This document shows, piece by piece, positions 1 to 12,606 of a DNA stretch of 64,000 bases. The notes under the pieces were generated by a model. It was not told the DNA's origin. It was given only the letters and a program-made list of their open reading frames with translations, and did no database searches. Source of the DNA: Monilinia fructicola (taxonomy: Eukaryota; Ascomycota; Leotiomycetes; Helotiales; Sclerotiniaceae). Both the position numbers and the translations under genes were made by a program. The stretch covers positions 1,550,001 through 1,614,000 of the forward strand of contig VICG01000012.1 of assembly GCA_008692225.1 (NCBI GenBank), given 5' to 3'. Numbering within the stretch: the stretch's first letter is position 1; every line of letters begins with the position of its first letter.

Positions 1-640
1 AGTAAATAGACTAGTAGAGTATATATATTAACTAAATAGGTATAATAGAACTAAAGAATAAGAATCTATAGAAGTAGAATATTATATTAGAATACTACTG
101 TACTAGTGGCACTTAGCACGTGACCTAGTACACGTGCCCTAATATTCCAATATAAATTTAGTGAAGATTTCGATTAAAATATATCTCAATAGGCGATTAT
201 TTATATTAATAAGTTCTACCTTAATTTTTATAATTCTTTTATAATTATATTTTAATAAAAATAACTATACTTTTCTTTCTTTTTTTTAAACAGCTTTTAT
301 ATATCTAATACTATTTAATATAATAAAACTAAAATTAGTATATAATATTAAATTAAAAACTTTATCTAATATAACTTGAAATTTCTTTATATATCGATAT
401 TCAAACCTGATTTACTAAAATGAAAAAAATATAAGTAATATATAATAAGATAAAAGAATATACTTTTTAAATTTTTTTTAATATATTAAAACGATATAAT
501 ATTTAGGGATTTCGATGCGCTCAATATTTTTTATATTATAGTATTTAAAAGTATTATTGATACAATCTAATTGCTTCGTTGGTTTATGATTATTTTTTCA
601 AACATTTAATATATAGAAACTTATATCGCGGTTCTCGGTT
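1..640. repeat. AT-rich, RIP-like degenerate block
   Basis: The first 640 bases are overwhelmingly A/T, rich in TA dinucleotides and poly-T runs, with almost no CpG and no open reading frame of note. Composition changes abruptly near 640 to normal or G-rich DNA. In filamentous ascomycetes such islands are usually transposon copies mutated by repeat-induced point mutation (CpA to TpA). I see no surviving transposase or reverse-transcriptase motif and no terminal repeat, so the original element cannot be named. A short GC-bearing stretch around 105-140 contains two CACGTG-like hexamers. Confidence 0.6.
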
Positions 641-769
641 AATTTTTATCCTGCGATTGACTAAAGACAACACTAAGTGATATTTGATTATTTGTTTGTT
701 CATATACGTTCATCTGGGTATCTATCTCTCTAAGCATGCATGCATACAGATCTTTCGACAAGGCAAATG

Positions 770-805
770 TGTATGTATGTATGTATGTGTATGTATGTAT
801 GTATG
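770..805. repeat. GTAT tetranucleotide microsatellite
   Basis: About nine GTAT units in two blocks, interrupted once by a GT step. It sits in the G-rich spacer just right of the AT-rich block. Confidence 0.9.
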
Positions 806-819
806 CGAGTTGAGGGTGG

Positions 820-1400
820 GATGTGGTAGTTAGGTTGGGAGGTAGGTATACCAGGCAAGTAGGGCTAAGGTACCTCATATGCACTATATTCATACGGTCA
901 AAGGTCATAGGAAGAAGATTAAATGAAATGAAATGGGATGGGATGGGATGATCAGGTGCATTAGTATTTGCGAGGGATGTTGGTTGTGGGGTGGGGATGA
1001 GGGGCCTGAGATTCGGATTTCGAGTTGGATATATTTTAGATAGGTAAGTAGGGAGGGAGGGAAGGAAAGGGACGGGAGGGGATTGAATGATATGATGTTT
1101 GTTTGTTTGTCTATTTATTCGTTTCTGACTGAGCGGCAATCTCACGGGATGGAATCGAAGAGTTGATCGATCGGATCGATACGAATCTCTAGTTCTCGTC
1201 TGGATCTTTTGTACTTGCGTCGTTGTTGTTTCATGGTTCGGTGGGTGGAATGCATCCGTGATCGATCAATTGTCGGTTTTGGGGAATCGCGAGATGAGTC
1301 GTGTTGTGTTGTGTTGGGTTGGGTTGGGTATGAGGGAGGTGAGGGGAGTTGAGGTGAGGTTGTTGGTGGTGGTGGTGGTGTCTATTCCAGAATCCAAATG
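820..1400. other. G-rich, strand-asymmetric spacer with G-quadruplex-like run
   Basis: The + strand is strongly purine/G-biased: GGGAT repeats near 935-950, closely spaced G-triplets at 1051-1081 that satisfy a G3+N1-7 quadruplex pattern, TTGGG repeats near 1301-1329 and TGG repeats near 1357-1380. Frames open across it translate to His/Pro/Thr/Gln low-complexity runs, which I take as a by-product of composition and not protein. Such asymmetric tracts often lie in long 5' untranslated or promoter regions, but no adjoining gene could be identified. Confidence 0.5.
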
Positions 1401-3705
1401 GTGGTGCCGAGAAACCGATGCTGGGAGAAGTCAATATTGTAGATATTGAGAGGGATGGGGTAAGATTTGGATTGAGACACCCAATTTCCTCTGGGCGAAA
1501 CTTCTGATGCGTACATACATATCACACTCATCGAATCAGATCATCGTTACGACGAATGTCGATTCCCGTCATTTCCACAATCGCGCCGTTCGACCGGATG
1601 AGTCTGTGTGAACTATGAAGTTGTTGCCCGTGGTGAAAGTTGGGGGGATTTCTACGTGAGGGCCTGGCATGTGCGCATGTCTGCATATCTGCGGTGCGGC
1701 GCGAGAATATCTGTGAGATGTCAACTCGTGGTCGTCGCTCGTTTGACACTGCTTCTCAGTAGGGTAATAGTTATCAAAATGTTAAGTCTTGCAGATCCTT
1801 GTTCCAGGTCGGGGATGGCTCGATCGATTTTTTTTCATGGATAGATTGTTGGGTGGGGGGTTTTTGGAGATTCGTGATGCTTGGGGGTTTTCATGCGCCA
1901 GGCGCATATCTGCGGGCTAAGTTCATTTTCAGTTTTGACGACTGTCCTGCTTTATTTGATGCTGTTTTTTACGTCGAGTTGGATGTTGTCTAGATATGTT
2001 GTTGAAAAATGTCTTGTCATCTTCGTCTACACGGGGCGATCCATCTTGTGACGCACTTGATCGAAAGTAAAATATCCTCTCCCTCCAAAATCTCCCCTAT
2101 TGGATGCGTATCACAGTTCTTTCTTGAAGAAGGAAATTATGATACCATTGCTCCGGTGCTTGCGTATGTATGGGACGCAGTTACATGTTGGGACGTGGTA
2201 TCATTCCTGGCCCCGCCGCTTGCGTGAATGGTGATGCGTCAAACAGCAAGGAGATTGCTAATGCTTCGAGTGATGTATCACGCGGTTCAATGTTTGAAGT
2301 TCCAAAACCCCATGAGGCGAGGTACCGCAGCGGTGGAAGACTTACGATCCATCCTTGGGGGCTGACTGTCAGAGGGGCTATCTTGATAGAGCTTTCATTG
2401 ACATGCTTAACTTCGGGAACATGCCAATATGTACTCGTTGAAAGCGTAAGTTAGCTGCTTCGCCTCCGGCTCCTGATGAAGAATTGATTGTCTTATCAGT
2501 CCGTTCGATGCGTAACGTGGTCGACACTTATGACCTTTTCAATACTCCTGAGCATAGCTCAAATAATACCGAGGCTATACTCTGCTTGCGGAACAGATCC
2601 TCCGAGTCACTCGACGCTATAGAGTACCTTCGGCATGATGCTTGGGAATCTTTGGTATCTTTAAGGATAATGGGTATATCTTTTGCTTGATTCTCCTTGC
2701 CATATCATCCAACAGTTTCGAGAATTTTCCTGCAGATCTTAGCAATCCGAAATCATTATTACGCAGACCCAAAGATTGGAATTCTCTGGTTCAAGGTCAC
2801 GCATATGTCCTTCCCGCTGATGAATTATGCTGGTTTCGGAATTTACGATTAGCAGACATTCTCTGCAATGCTTTGCTTCTTTGAAACAAGACTTAGCTCC
2901 ATGTCCAACCCATCTGTATGACTTCTTCAGAGAGTCAAGAGAGGGCGAAATCAACATTTCACCATCTTCCATCTTACCTTCTTCGTTTTTCTCTCGCAAC
3001 CCTCGCTTCCTTGGAATGGTCGTTACCCGACACAACAAATTTCTAAATCTCTGCGAAAAGGATGATAACGATGCGCAGGAGGGATTTGTTCCGCTATTTC
3101 GGGCTCTGCGGGAGGTATCTTTTTGAGGAATTTCTTGGAATTCAGGATAACAGGGATGGGGACGGTCAGGGTACTGCCATTTGGAGCCATGGAAGTCTTG
3201 TGCGCTATTTCATTTTTCTTCGCATCCTGCGCATGTACTTGCACGACTTTGATGAGATATTCGCAGATTCCATGAATCAGTGGGATCTCCAGAACACACT
3301 CTGGAAACTGACGGCATTTGAAACTTGGGGGGGAATGCGCTGATACATGGTGTTGAGGTTTGAGAAGCTGTTCTATCCATCAGCTGATTGTGAATTGATA
3401 GATGAAAGAGGAATGATACGGCTGTTCAGAACGACGAATTCATTTGCTTGATAGTATGATAGAGGAAAGTTCTAGATGGAAAAAGAAAGCAGAAATAGAA
3501 ATTGTGCTTTAGCTAATAATGGCGCGAAAGACTATTTTGCCAAAAAAGAAGTGACCACTTCCATCCTTCTTTGGCCAAGAATATAACCTGAAAAATATAC
3601 ATCCCATAATTATGCGGAGAGCACTTTACAGTAGTTTTGTAATATCCGAGCACGGAACGAAGGGCTCGCTGATATTCTAGACACGGTCAACAAGGATGCT
3701 CTCAC
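1401..3705. other. Spacer, no gene recognised
   Basis: Several frames of 70-100 codons are open on both strands, mutually overlapping (for example 2739-3343), but none shows a familiar domain, a signal peptide or a coherent set of splice sites. I see nothing else in it. Confidence 0.4.
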
Positions 3706-4794
3706 TCACAGCTCCTTTCCTTGAGACTTGACTCCTACCACAATCGGCATGGATGTGAAAGTAGAAGGCCAATCCAACTCTACGAGATCCTGTTTTCCGT
3801 CGCGGCAATATCGCAGCCAAATCGCCCAGATAAGGTTATTATACGCCGCAATCCCAGTTAGAATATGCCTGCATTTATTAGTCTTCTCTCCCATACACAA
3901 TTCTCATACAACACAGTACTCACCACCATCCGTGACCTTCCAGCAAAATACCCCACGGGAGGCCCACTTCCCTCCTCCATCTTCTAATGGTTCCACAAAA
4001 GATGTTATCCAAATTCCAAATCCCAAATGCAATGGCTACATAGCTCAATCCGATATAATTCATGCGCCACATGGTTCTCAAAATTTTCTCATCCCTCTCA
4101 TCTCTTCTTTTCTGCTCGACGGCATCAATTTTACCGTCTCTTTCACGGCGAGTGGGGTTGAGCAGACTCTCCATAATCCACATGCTGCGCAGTACAACCA
4201 CCGTCGTGAGCAGGGCGAACATATTCTGATGGAACACCGGGTCTTGAAGATAATGATAGTACAATGTGATGAAGACAGCTAGACCGGTAACAGAGAGGGG
4301 CGATGAGAATACGTGCCAGGGGTGTTTTGCGGTGTGAGAAGACTGCGTACACTAGGATGCACATCAGATAGATCATAGCCAGTTCATCAAGAAGCTGCAT
4401 CGGATCTAAAGTTGGTCAACCATCCTTACTCTTTCAACGGCAGACACAATGGGAAAAGGGGAAGTACAAATCAAAGTCGAATGGAACAACATGCTCCCCA
4501 CCCCAATAACCAGATAGCTGATAAAGCCCACGAGAAACACGGCGTCGTGTCCATATCTAACACAGCTAGCGATTCCTTTCCAAGCCAAAATCACAAACAT
4601 CAGATTCGTGATGGTGTTCACGATCTCGGCTGAATAGATTGTGGCGTAGTAGTCCTACACATGATGTTAGCAGTGATGATGAAATGTGACGACGAGGCTT
4701 GATGGGCACGCGCTTCTTCGCACCAATTTATCGTGGATGTTACCGGACCCCAGTATCCTGTGCCTGCAGGAGGGTAGGGTGCTGATGGTAACAT
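3706..4794 (-). CDS. Alkaline ceramidase (YPC1/YDC1/ACER family), one-base frameshift
   Basis: Integral membrane hydrolase of the ER/Golgi that splits ceramides into sphingoid base and fatty acid. Exons on the minus strand: 4794-4714, 4654-4468, 4405-3924 and 3868-3706, giving about 303 aa. Family signatures occur in order: GYWGPVTSTINWCEE at the N-terminus, AEIVNTITNLMF, the FHSTL..MQLLDELAMIY block, YYHYLQDPVFHQN and WNLDNIF..GLPWGILLEGHGWW. The first intron (4713-4655, 59 nt) has no in-phase GT donor and would have to be GC-AG. The third exon changes frame at the G run 4319-4322: dropping one base restores an uninterrupted family-like sequence from HRKTP to the YYHYLQDP helix and makes the total length divisible by three. 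Either this is a sequencing error or the gene is freshly broken. No operon-like neighbour; isolated between two gene-free spacers. Confidence 0.88.
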
Positions 4795-7700
4795 ACTCTA
4801 GTATGTGTATTTGGCAAGAGAGAAAGGAGCCGTTGTTATCCCTCGGAGCTTTAGATGCTGTTGATTGACTTTCCGCCGGGTGGAAATTCGTGCGGTACTG
4901 ACGCGTCAGGGTGTAAATACTTCTCAGCAAACACAAACTATGCATTCATTCTCGGACAGAGGAAACGATGATGGGAGACCTAACCCAAAATTAAAATTAG
5001 ACTCTCGGTTTGCAATATGTGTCAACATACGACTTCAAATAGTTGAGCACAAAGATTTTGTACAGAAACACGTGAAGCAAACTTTAAGGTTAGTTCTATG
5101 CACGAAAAGGGATTATTTTTACGGATCTTCGGATGTAAATTCAGTTTCTTCATCACCGCTTTTCCGACATGTAAGCATCCATCCTTGAATCTATCTCCCC
5201 TTGCCCCGACAAAACCAACAAACAAGCTTTTTGGCGGCCGTTGGAAAAGAAAACGAAGGTTTGGTCTTCCATCCATGGCCACGGTCCGGCTCAATGTTTG
5301 CACGCAAGCCTCCGAGATGCAGGCGTAACACAGCTTCAAGAATTAAGAGAAGGGAGGAGGGAATTGGGAATAGGGAATAGGGGAAGCAGATTGCAATCCA
5401 CTGGAGCATAGAACTATCCACTTTTTATCTGGATGCGAAGCGGCTAATTATCAGAACTCAATCGGATGACTCGTGATGATGCGCGCTCTCACGTTATTAT
5501 CGGATGAAGTGCAATGATGATAAATAAGGTCATGCATATGGATCACGATCTATCTCTCTCGGGGTTCGAGGGAGCCACGGTGAATATGTATGGATGCAAC
5601 TAGGGAAATTGTTTGGCTCTTCTTTTCATCTTCCTTCGCGTTGCAACTTCCATCGCTATTTCTTACAATTCGTAACCTTCCTTACCTTCCGGTCGACCAA
5701 TGTCGTAATCTTACCTACCGCTGATCAGTACGTCCGGGTTGACAATGGAAACGTCAGAAGTTCAATCGAGAGATATTTCCCAAAGGATATGAGCTTGTTC
5801 AACAACAATGCGTGGATGAAGGTATATTCAGTCCTATAAACGTCTGATATGGGATTAGGATTGGCCGATAAGGAAAAAGAACCGTGTCGTCCGCAATGCC
5901 ACACAACATTGACAAGTTGTCCTGGTGGTCTCGCCGAGCAATCAATTCCAGCACCGCCAGGGGCAAATTGTATGGAGTGAGAATAAGAATATGGGATGGC
6001 TTCTCAAGTACCTGGATTTGCGAGACCATCTGCAGATCAAGAATTCAGTTGGCCAAATGGTATTTAGATACCCTGTTCGAATGACGGAATACTGGAATAC
6101 TGGAATGATAGTATGATCTCTGATCCTCTTTCCACCATTTCACAAATTTGCTCGCTCCTCTGTAATTTTCTGGTCGACTGTTGGAGTGTTGATCTGCGTG
6201 GCCCTGCACAAAATCCACGCCTCCTTTTGCCTTCTAATGTTCAGGCCGGATTCTTTGCACCATAGCTGGTACTCTTGGCCTGCGGAAACATTTCGATCTA
6301 TTCTTTCTGCGTCGGAGACGTTGTGTCTTCACCTACTCCTCCTAGGCCTTGCATTTCGGTCCAATCGCTAGTCCAACATTTCAGCATTCATATCTACGAC
6401 TGGGAAAGGCTCGTAGACCTATGAATTTTCGCAGACGGCATTCCCTGATGCATTGGCCGCAATCTGGGCATTCCCGTTTAAATTTGTTTATGAATTCTTT
6501 TAGTATTGATAACATGGAGCGGATACTGCTGGAATCGTTACCCAAGAGCTACTTTCTGATAGTAAAATTCCAGATTCTTCGGATGAAAGTCACATAGCCG
6601 TCTGCTGTTAAACAAGTCTTGAGCTTGATGGTAGCGGCCAATTCATTCTCAATTTTGGTTCATCCATCGATAAAGATCCTAGTAATCTTTCTATTGATTA
6701 GTTTTGGGTTCTCTCTCGCTATCAGTACAATTCCTCCCGTTTCACGACAACATTCTGTAAATACAGAAGTTTACAAATTTACTCCCAAATAGGATACCCC
6801 ATGCATATTTCCCTCCACTCTCCAGAACTCAATCACGATATCTTCTATCAAGCTCCAACAACGGAATGTCTCACTTGGTCACTAGGCGGCTATAATGAGA
6901 GTTCTGATGCATGGCCATCTCGTGCGCGATCATCTTCCATCTGGATCTGTTCCCGCAACAAAGGTATCTAGAGACCGGATACCGTCTCCTCCCCACCCGG
7001 TTATCCAGCCCCGTATATCTTCATCTCTTCGGCGCTACTCTTGGAAACAATTGCACCTAATAGGTGTTCATCTGGACCCAAATAACGGCAATCTTTGGAT
7101 TCCTCTCCATCACCCCTCTAACCGTAATCAATGTTTACAAACTCTCCACCAAAGAATCCGTCTCGATCGCTATTGCATAATAAACACAGAACCCATCTCG
7201 GGTTCCCGGCTGCATTCCATCTTGATACTGCGCCATGGGGAAAGAATCTGCTTCACGTGAGCATTTGTATTGATGGTATTTTCCCGATATCGACTTTTGA
7301 ATTGTTCTAAGATGAAATTTCGATTATACACATTATTTTATCGCAAAAGTGACGGGCAATCACGCCCAAGAACAGATTCTCATACGGACAAGTTGATGGC
7401 AGGTTAGCTACATAATCCAGCATTACACTGAGTGGGAATGTTTATCGGTGGTATCAGTGAGAGGGCTGGGATTAGGTTATGGATGAGGGGGTGAAGCTCA
7501 AGGACATGTTGCTGGTATGTTGGATGTTTGAGGGTGGAGAGTGAGTTCTATGAGCGGATAAAAAGCGAGATGGGGCTGGGACGTCTTGGAAACTTTTGTG
7601 TGAATTTTATAGAGAGGTATTCATGGATTCACGTACATAGAATAATTGCGAGAGTGGTGAATTTGAAGCAGGGTTGGTTCAAATATCGCGGAAATTTATA

Positions 7701-7827
7701 CTGTTCAGTGATGACATCCGCGAAATCTTTCCCACTAATGATATTGAGGATTGACACCAGAACACAATCTATGTGCTGCAGGAAACCAAGCAGTGAGATT
7801 TTCATCAAGGTGCAAGTGTTGAATTTC
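4795..7827. other. 3-kb spacer, no gene recognised
   Basis: Only short overlapping open frames. Around 7020-7180 two + strand frames read like a hydrophobic membrane segment (ITAIFGFLSITPLTVINVYK) but are cut by paired stop codons, so at most this is a relic of a membrane-protein gene. The 4795-5500 part is the presumed promoter of the ceramidase gene. Confidence 0.35.
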
Positions 7828-10208
7828 CTAATCACCTTTTTTTGAGTGGACCTCCTGATGTAGAAATACATCAATTTCACCAATCATCCTCAGACTCTGC
7901 TCAATACTCGGAGAGCGGATATCCCCCGGGATCTGTACCCATCGCTTGATTAATGTCTGAAGATGCGATCCGATATTTGTGACGTCTTGACCCAGAAGGT
8001 TCCGGAGATAGGGGACGCGAGAAGCTGCCAACAGAATGAGCATTGCGCCGGTCATCCTGGGGGAATGTCAGCGATCTAGCGGTAAGGGGGCGGGTAAGAG
8101 AAGGAATCGCATACGACAGGGAACAGATCCAAGTATCCATCATGACCGTGTGTGCAAATCCTCGTAGACTGACAATGTGAAGGAGACAGGCGTCGAGACA
8201 ATTCCGACATTTCTCAAGCACGTTTTGCGCGACGTTGATGTCCTGGGAGTGGTTTGTGAGAACCAATGTCAAGTAAGGTCGATAAATCACACTTCTGCAG
8301 GTCAGGTATCGCTGTCTCAAGAATCCGGCGTGTTGACCTTGAGCAGGATGTGTATCTACCACGAATTGCAAAGCGGGGGGTAGAAAATCTCGCCACTCTT
8401 CGAGTTGATGGTCCAATTCCTCTACGATAAAAGGAAATCGTGCATCATCAAGACTTGCCCCTGTTTCTTTAGCATACAAGAGGTTATGCACTCGATTCAG
8501 AAGTCGACGCATCGATATACAAGCTAGGAAGTATAGTGATGAGTGTTCTTCGTCTACTTGTGCGTCGTGTGTGTTGTAGTTTCCTGGGAGAGGAATTGTC
8601 GATTCGATTGATGCAAGACCAGATTCAGGAAGACCAGATAGCTCGGCTAGATAGTCACTTGTGATGGTCAATTGACTAGTAGAGAATTTCACGCTGTAGC
8701 TTCACGCTCACCTCTCAAGGATATAACAGGACCAGAATATCCGTCTCAGGCATTCAATGTCTTGGGCCGATTCGCCTGATGAGTGATAGGTTAAAAGTAG
8801 TCGACATTTTGCTGCGCTTGCGTTAATGTACTCCCATGCTTGAAGTGGTCGTTGAGAGAATGCGAAGTATGCACTGGAATTTGTGGTCAATACTTATTAT
8901 CTATGCTGAGAGGAGATACGTACGCAGTGTAGAAAAGGCATTGAACAGCGTTAGAACTCATCTCAGTGTGTGGAATGTATAATTTCGTCAGAACTTCATC
9001 GAAACATGCATCTGCCATGAGCTTTCGTCCCTTGTAATAATCAATCTCGTCTGGCGTCAAATCCCTTGGAACAGCAATATTGACAATTGATTGGCTTGCG
9101 CAGCCCAATGCTATCATCAATAGAGCCAATACTGATGACGTTGTTGGTTGTTCTAATTTCCGCAGTAGAATGTGTTTCCGAAGTTGATTCCTTTTGTCAT
9201 TTGACATAACAGGGTACCAGAAGTTCACATTTGTTTGAAATGACTCAAGGATATGATCCAACTCTGGACTTACGACATATGGATTTAAAGTAGATAATTT
9301 GCCAGTAATTGGCATAATTGCTTGCTCCAAGTGAAAAATAGAAGTGTAATTTTGTCTGATCGAGGGGAAAACATCGAACAATTGCCATGACAGAATAGAC
9401 TCTGTTGCCGAAGTATGAAACGATGATAAAACTGCATTATGAACACTTTGTTCATCATGAAAGGACAAGTGACGAGGTCCAGATGTCTGTTGTGGCAGTA
9501 AAGGTGATGCAGTCGTAGCTCCCCCTGAATATACAGTTTGAGGTGAACCTGAGCTGTGATCATTGGAAACGGGGTGGTTTATGAAACCAGGCGATGAAGC
9601 CTATAACAAATGTAAGCCATGGAATTTCGCTATCACTGGCATGAAAGTGTTATGGATCATATACAATCATTGCATTCATGTCCTGCAGATATCTCTCAAT
9701 GCGGAGGACGCCCTCCAAGATCGAGTCATTTTTGCCTCGACTGAGAGTATTTTCATGTTAGAAAGAGACATGTTTTGAAGACGGGGTGGTAACTGACGGA
9801 TTGACATCAATTCCATAAGAGCAATCCTGATCTGTCGCTATACATGTGGCACATGGATTATGCCCGTCGCATCTGCGATATAATCTTCAGTATATAGACA
9901 ACCCTCAGATGGAAAACAATCACCTGATTTTCCTCAATCGACAAACATCACACTGTGTAACTGGTTAACCATGTTCCATGCAAGAATCGATCGAGGTTCA
10001 TACTGCATGAGCTGCCCGCCGTCTTATACGTGGGGCAGGATCTCCGGCCGACATCACAACTCTCACACGCCACACCAACTGCTCTCAATTCTGCAGTGCA
10101 GTTAAGAATCGGGGGATTCGGCAGAGGCTTTGAATTGCAAAAGAACGAGCACTTTTGTTTAAAGAACTCGTATCCATATTTCAGTGATTGGTACGGCTCT
10201 TTCTTCAT
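7828..10208 (-). CDS. Zn2Cys6 transcription factor with fungal-specific regulatory domain
   Basis: Nuclear regulator. Exons: (10208-10004, tentative), 9960-9924, 9872-9783, 9740-9665, 9600-8924, 8873-8712, 8657-8115 and 8056-7828. All phases agree, giving about 672 aa, or about 600 if the first exon is wrong. The binuclear zinc cluster is split by a 51-nt intron and reads CDVCRLRKIRC, DGHNPCATC then CSYG, i.e. C-x2-C-x6-C-x5-C-x2-C-x6-C. A short linker helix (ILEGVLRIERYLQDMN) follows. The middle region has the LRRIFWSCYILESDYLAEL block typical of the fungal_trans domain. Two introns would be only 42-43 nt. The gene lies 516 bp upstream of, and on the same strand as, the sugar permease, and the beta-galactosidase follows, so it is the likely pathway-specific activator of that locus (inference). 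The true start codon is unresolved because the putative first exon shows no recognisable sequence. Confidence 0.85.
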
Positions 10209-10298
10209 TCATCTTGAAAGCAATTGACGGAACATGATCAAAAGATCTGTGTCGGAGATCTTCTTTTGTGGTGAGAAGGAAAAGTTGTAAGATGTGGG

Positions 10299-10334
10299 GT
10301 GATGAAGGGGTGATGAAGGGGTGATGAAGGGGTA
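10299..10334. repeat. 11-bp tandem repeat, three copies
   Basis: Three copies of GGTGATGAAGG lie about 100 bp upstream of the tentative regulator start, between that start and the 3' end of the permease gene. Possible repeated regulatory element or slipped repeat. Confidence 0.85.
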
Positions 10335-10494
10335 GTGAGTGTGGACACTTTAAGCGTTGCATGCATTAAACATGGGCAGCCTAATTTGCCCTTGTCGTCT
10401 AAGTACTTTGAGGCTTAGTGAATACGGTTGTAGGTAGTCTAGTTCTCTTGGCAGGTTCGTATTGATATATATTACAGACATATTATTAGATTTT

Positions 10495-10652
10495 ATTGGA
10501 TGTGATTGGGTGTGGTTGGATGTGATTGGATGTCATCGGATGTCATTGGATATCAATAAGTAGTGGAAGATCATATGAGTACCAATAGCTGGTCGAAGAT
10601 CATATGAATACCTACTAATAAGTGGACGAAGACTATACGTATACTAATAAGG
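10495..10652. repeat. Nested tandem repeats (10-bp and ~30-bp units)
   Basis: About six degenerate copies of TTGGATGTGA (10495-10556) run directly into three degenerate copies of a roughly 30-bp unit carrying CGAAGATCATATGA and TACTAATAAG (10559-10652). They end about 70 bp past the stop codon of the permease and fill the presumptive promoter region of the Zn2Cys6 gene. Confidence 0.8.
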
Positions 10653-10724
10653 TACCGACTTGACTACAGTTTCCAAACTTCCCAAGTGTATTTCCAATTC
10701 GAGAGATATACTGGTATCATCCCC

Positions 10725-12606
10725 TTAAACTTCACCTTCTTTAATCGTTGTATCAACCTTGAGTGTTCTGAGAACTGTCGTTGCATCTCTCTTTTCCAAA
10801 CTTTTTTTAACTGGATTCGGTGCCTCAAAGACTTCTGCCAATTCCTCCAGGGTTCTATCTTTGGTTTCTGGGAAATAGAGATAAATAACCGCAGCTTCAA
10901 TCAAATCCCAGAAGACAAATACGAGGTAAAAGTAGTAGTGGATATTCTGGAATGCTGGGCCAGAACTGTACTGAATGATTGTGCTTGCAACCGAGGAAGA
11001 AAAGTTGCCAACCGCTGTACCTTTTGCTCTGGTTGAAGTTGGCAGGGTCTCTGCAATGTACATGCTCTGTAATGCAGTCCACCCAAACGAAAATACAAAA
11101 CCGAATATATAAATAAACGCAATAACCGTATTTGCCGCCGCCACATTGTTTGTGTTTTGAGTGGCCAACTTAGAAGTCCCAGTGATTATTGCAAAGCAAG
11201 CCGAGCAAAATAAGATAGAGTAGAGTAAAAGTGGCCGGCGACCCCAATTATCAGTATATCTTGCTCCAGCGATTGCTCCAACAAAGCAGATGGGAGAGTA
11301 GATTCCGTTCATCAGAAGCTGTCTTTGTTCAGAAACGATTCCAGCATTGAGTAACATCTCTGGCAAGTAATAACTGGTCACGGAGTTTCCGCTCAATTGA
11401 CCAAATGTGGCCATTCCAAATACACAAATAAACCGGCGGCGCGCAGAATGAGTTTTGACAAGCTCAGAATAATCCCACCACCTTTTATCAGAGTCATTGA
11501 GACCAATCTGCTGTTGCATCTCTTTGAGCTGTAAAGCAACCATTGGGTGATCTCTCGAACCTTCTCCATGGTATCGAGCCAAAACTCTAATAGCTTCGTC
11601 GGCATTGTCTTGTGCCATCAACCATCGAGGAGATTCTGGTAGCCACCAGACGCCGATAGCAACGATCCCAGATGAAATCAGCTGGCACCAGATAGGAATT
11701 CTCCAACTAGTATCGCCATCAATTGTTCGGCATCCATATACAACCCAGCTAGCAACAATTGATCCAATATACCTGAGTATTGTTAGTATCACCGATTTTG
11801 ATGGGAGAGGAGTTCACGTACCAAGTAGTATTGTATAATCCGGTGAGTGTGCCTCTCCAAGCGGGATGCTAGACACATCAGCCAAGGGGATGGATGATCT
11901 TACTTGTGATTGAACTTACAGCCATCTCACTCACATAACAAGGAGCGCTCACACAGCAAAAACTCACACCAAATCCAAGGATAAATCGACCAGCTAGAAA
12001 CATGCCACGATTTGTTGAAGGAGCTTGGACACATGTGCCTATAATTACCAAAGCAGCACCCGTGAACATGCCCACCCGTCTACCAAAATGGTCATTGACA
12101 GGACCTGTAAAGAAGACGGCAGGGATTGAACCTATGTTGTACATGGCAAATACAAGGCCAGTCGAAGATCCGGCAGAGTTCCTTTCAAACCTGATTAGTT
12201 ATCATGAAACTATTTCCCGAAGGACATTACATGTATGAAACCAGAAATCGGGGTACAGAACTTCTAATATCCGTAAAACTATAGCCAAACCAGATATCAT
12301 CCATCATACATATAATCAAGCAAATTGGGATTCTTACATATGAAAGTACCGTTGGTATGTCTGCATGGCATTGAGACCACCCATCAAAGAACCATCGAAT
12401 CCATTCAAACATCCACACAGATATGCCACCATCAGACAGCCATAAAGGCGAATCAGGCTCAAGGTGAACGGATTGGGCTTCACCCCTTCGACATCATGCG
12501 CAAGTTGGACTGCCTCACCAACGCCGCCCTCGGATTCTGTTTTGCGCAAGTCAACATTTTGCAGGGCCTTTTCGGTCATTTCGAATGGAAAGTCAATTGG
12601 AAGCAC
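10725..12606 (-). CDS. MFS sugar porter, lactose/hexose permease type
   Basis: Twelve-helix plasma-membrane sugar/H+ symporter of the sugar porter family. Exons: 12606-12338, 12190-11920, 11868-11822 (a 47-nt exon) and 11772-10725, total 544 aa, all phases consistent. Family motifs: [18 protein letters not shown] in helix 1, NDHFGRRVG after helix 2, [33 protein letters not shown] in the central loop, YTDNWGRRP and the C-terminal [15 protein letters not shown]. The NGFDGSLMG signature together with a divergent GH2 beta-galactosidase makes a galactoside/lactose permease (Lac12/LacpA-like) the best guess. A general hexose transporter is the alternative. The start at 12606 is the only ATG giving a normal-length cytosolic N-terminus. 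Confidence 0.92.

Noticed and set aside
639..1145. 168-codon minus frame
   Set aside because: Pro/Thr/His-rich low-complexity product that reflects the G-rich opposite strand; tetranucleotide repeats run through it and no domain is visible.
1231..1434. 67-codon minus frame with His and Asn/Pro/Thr runs
   Set aside because: Translation of TGG and TTGGG simple repeats; no gene features.
2739..3343. Overlapping 73-99-codon frames on both strands
   Set aside because: None has a motif, leader or coherent splice sites; they overlap each other in conflicting frames.
4290..4345. About 72-nt intron in the ceramidase third exon
   Set aside because: Would remove a membrane segment present in the family; a single-base run-length change gives continuous homology instead.
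8658..8711. 18-nt intron or in-frame readthrough in the Zn2Cys6 gene
   Set aside because: A 54-nt GTGAGC...CAAG intron here joins ILES to DYLAEL, the family consensus, in phase; the 18-nt option is too short and the readthrough has two stops.
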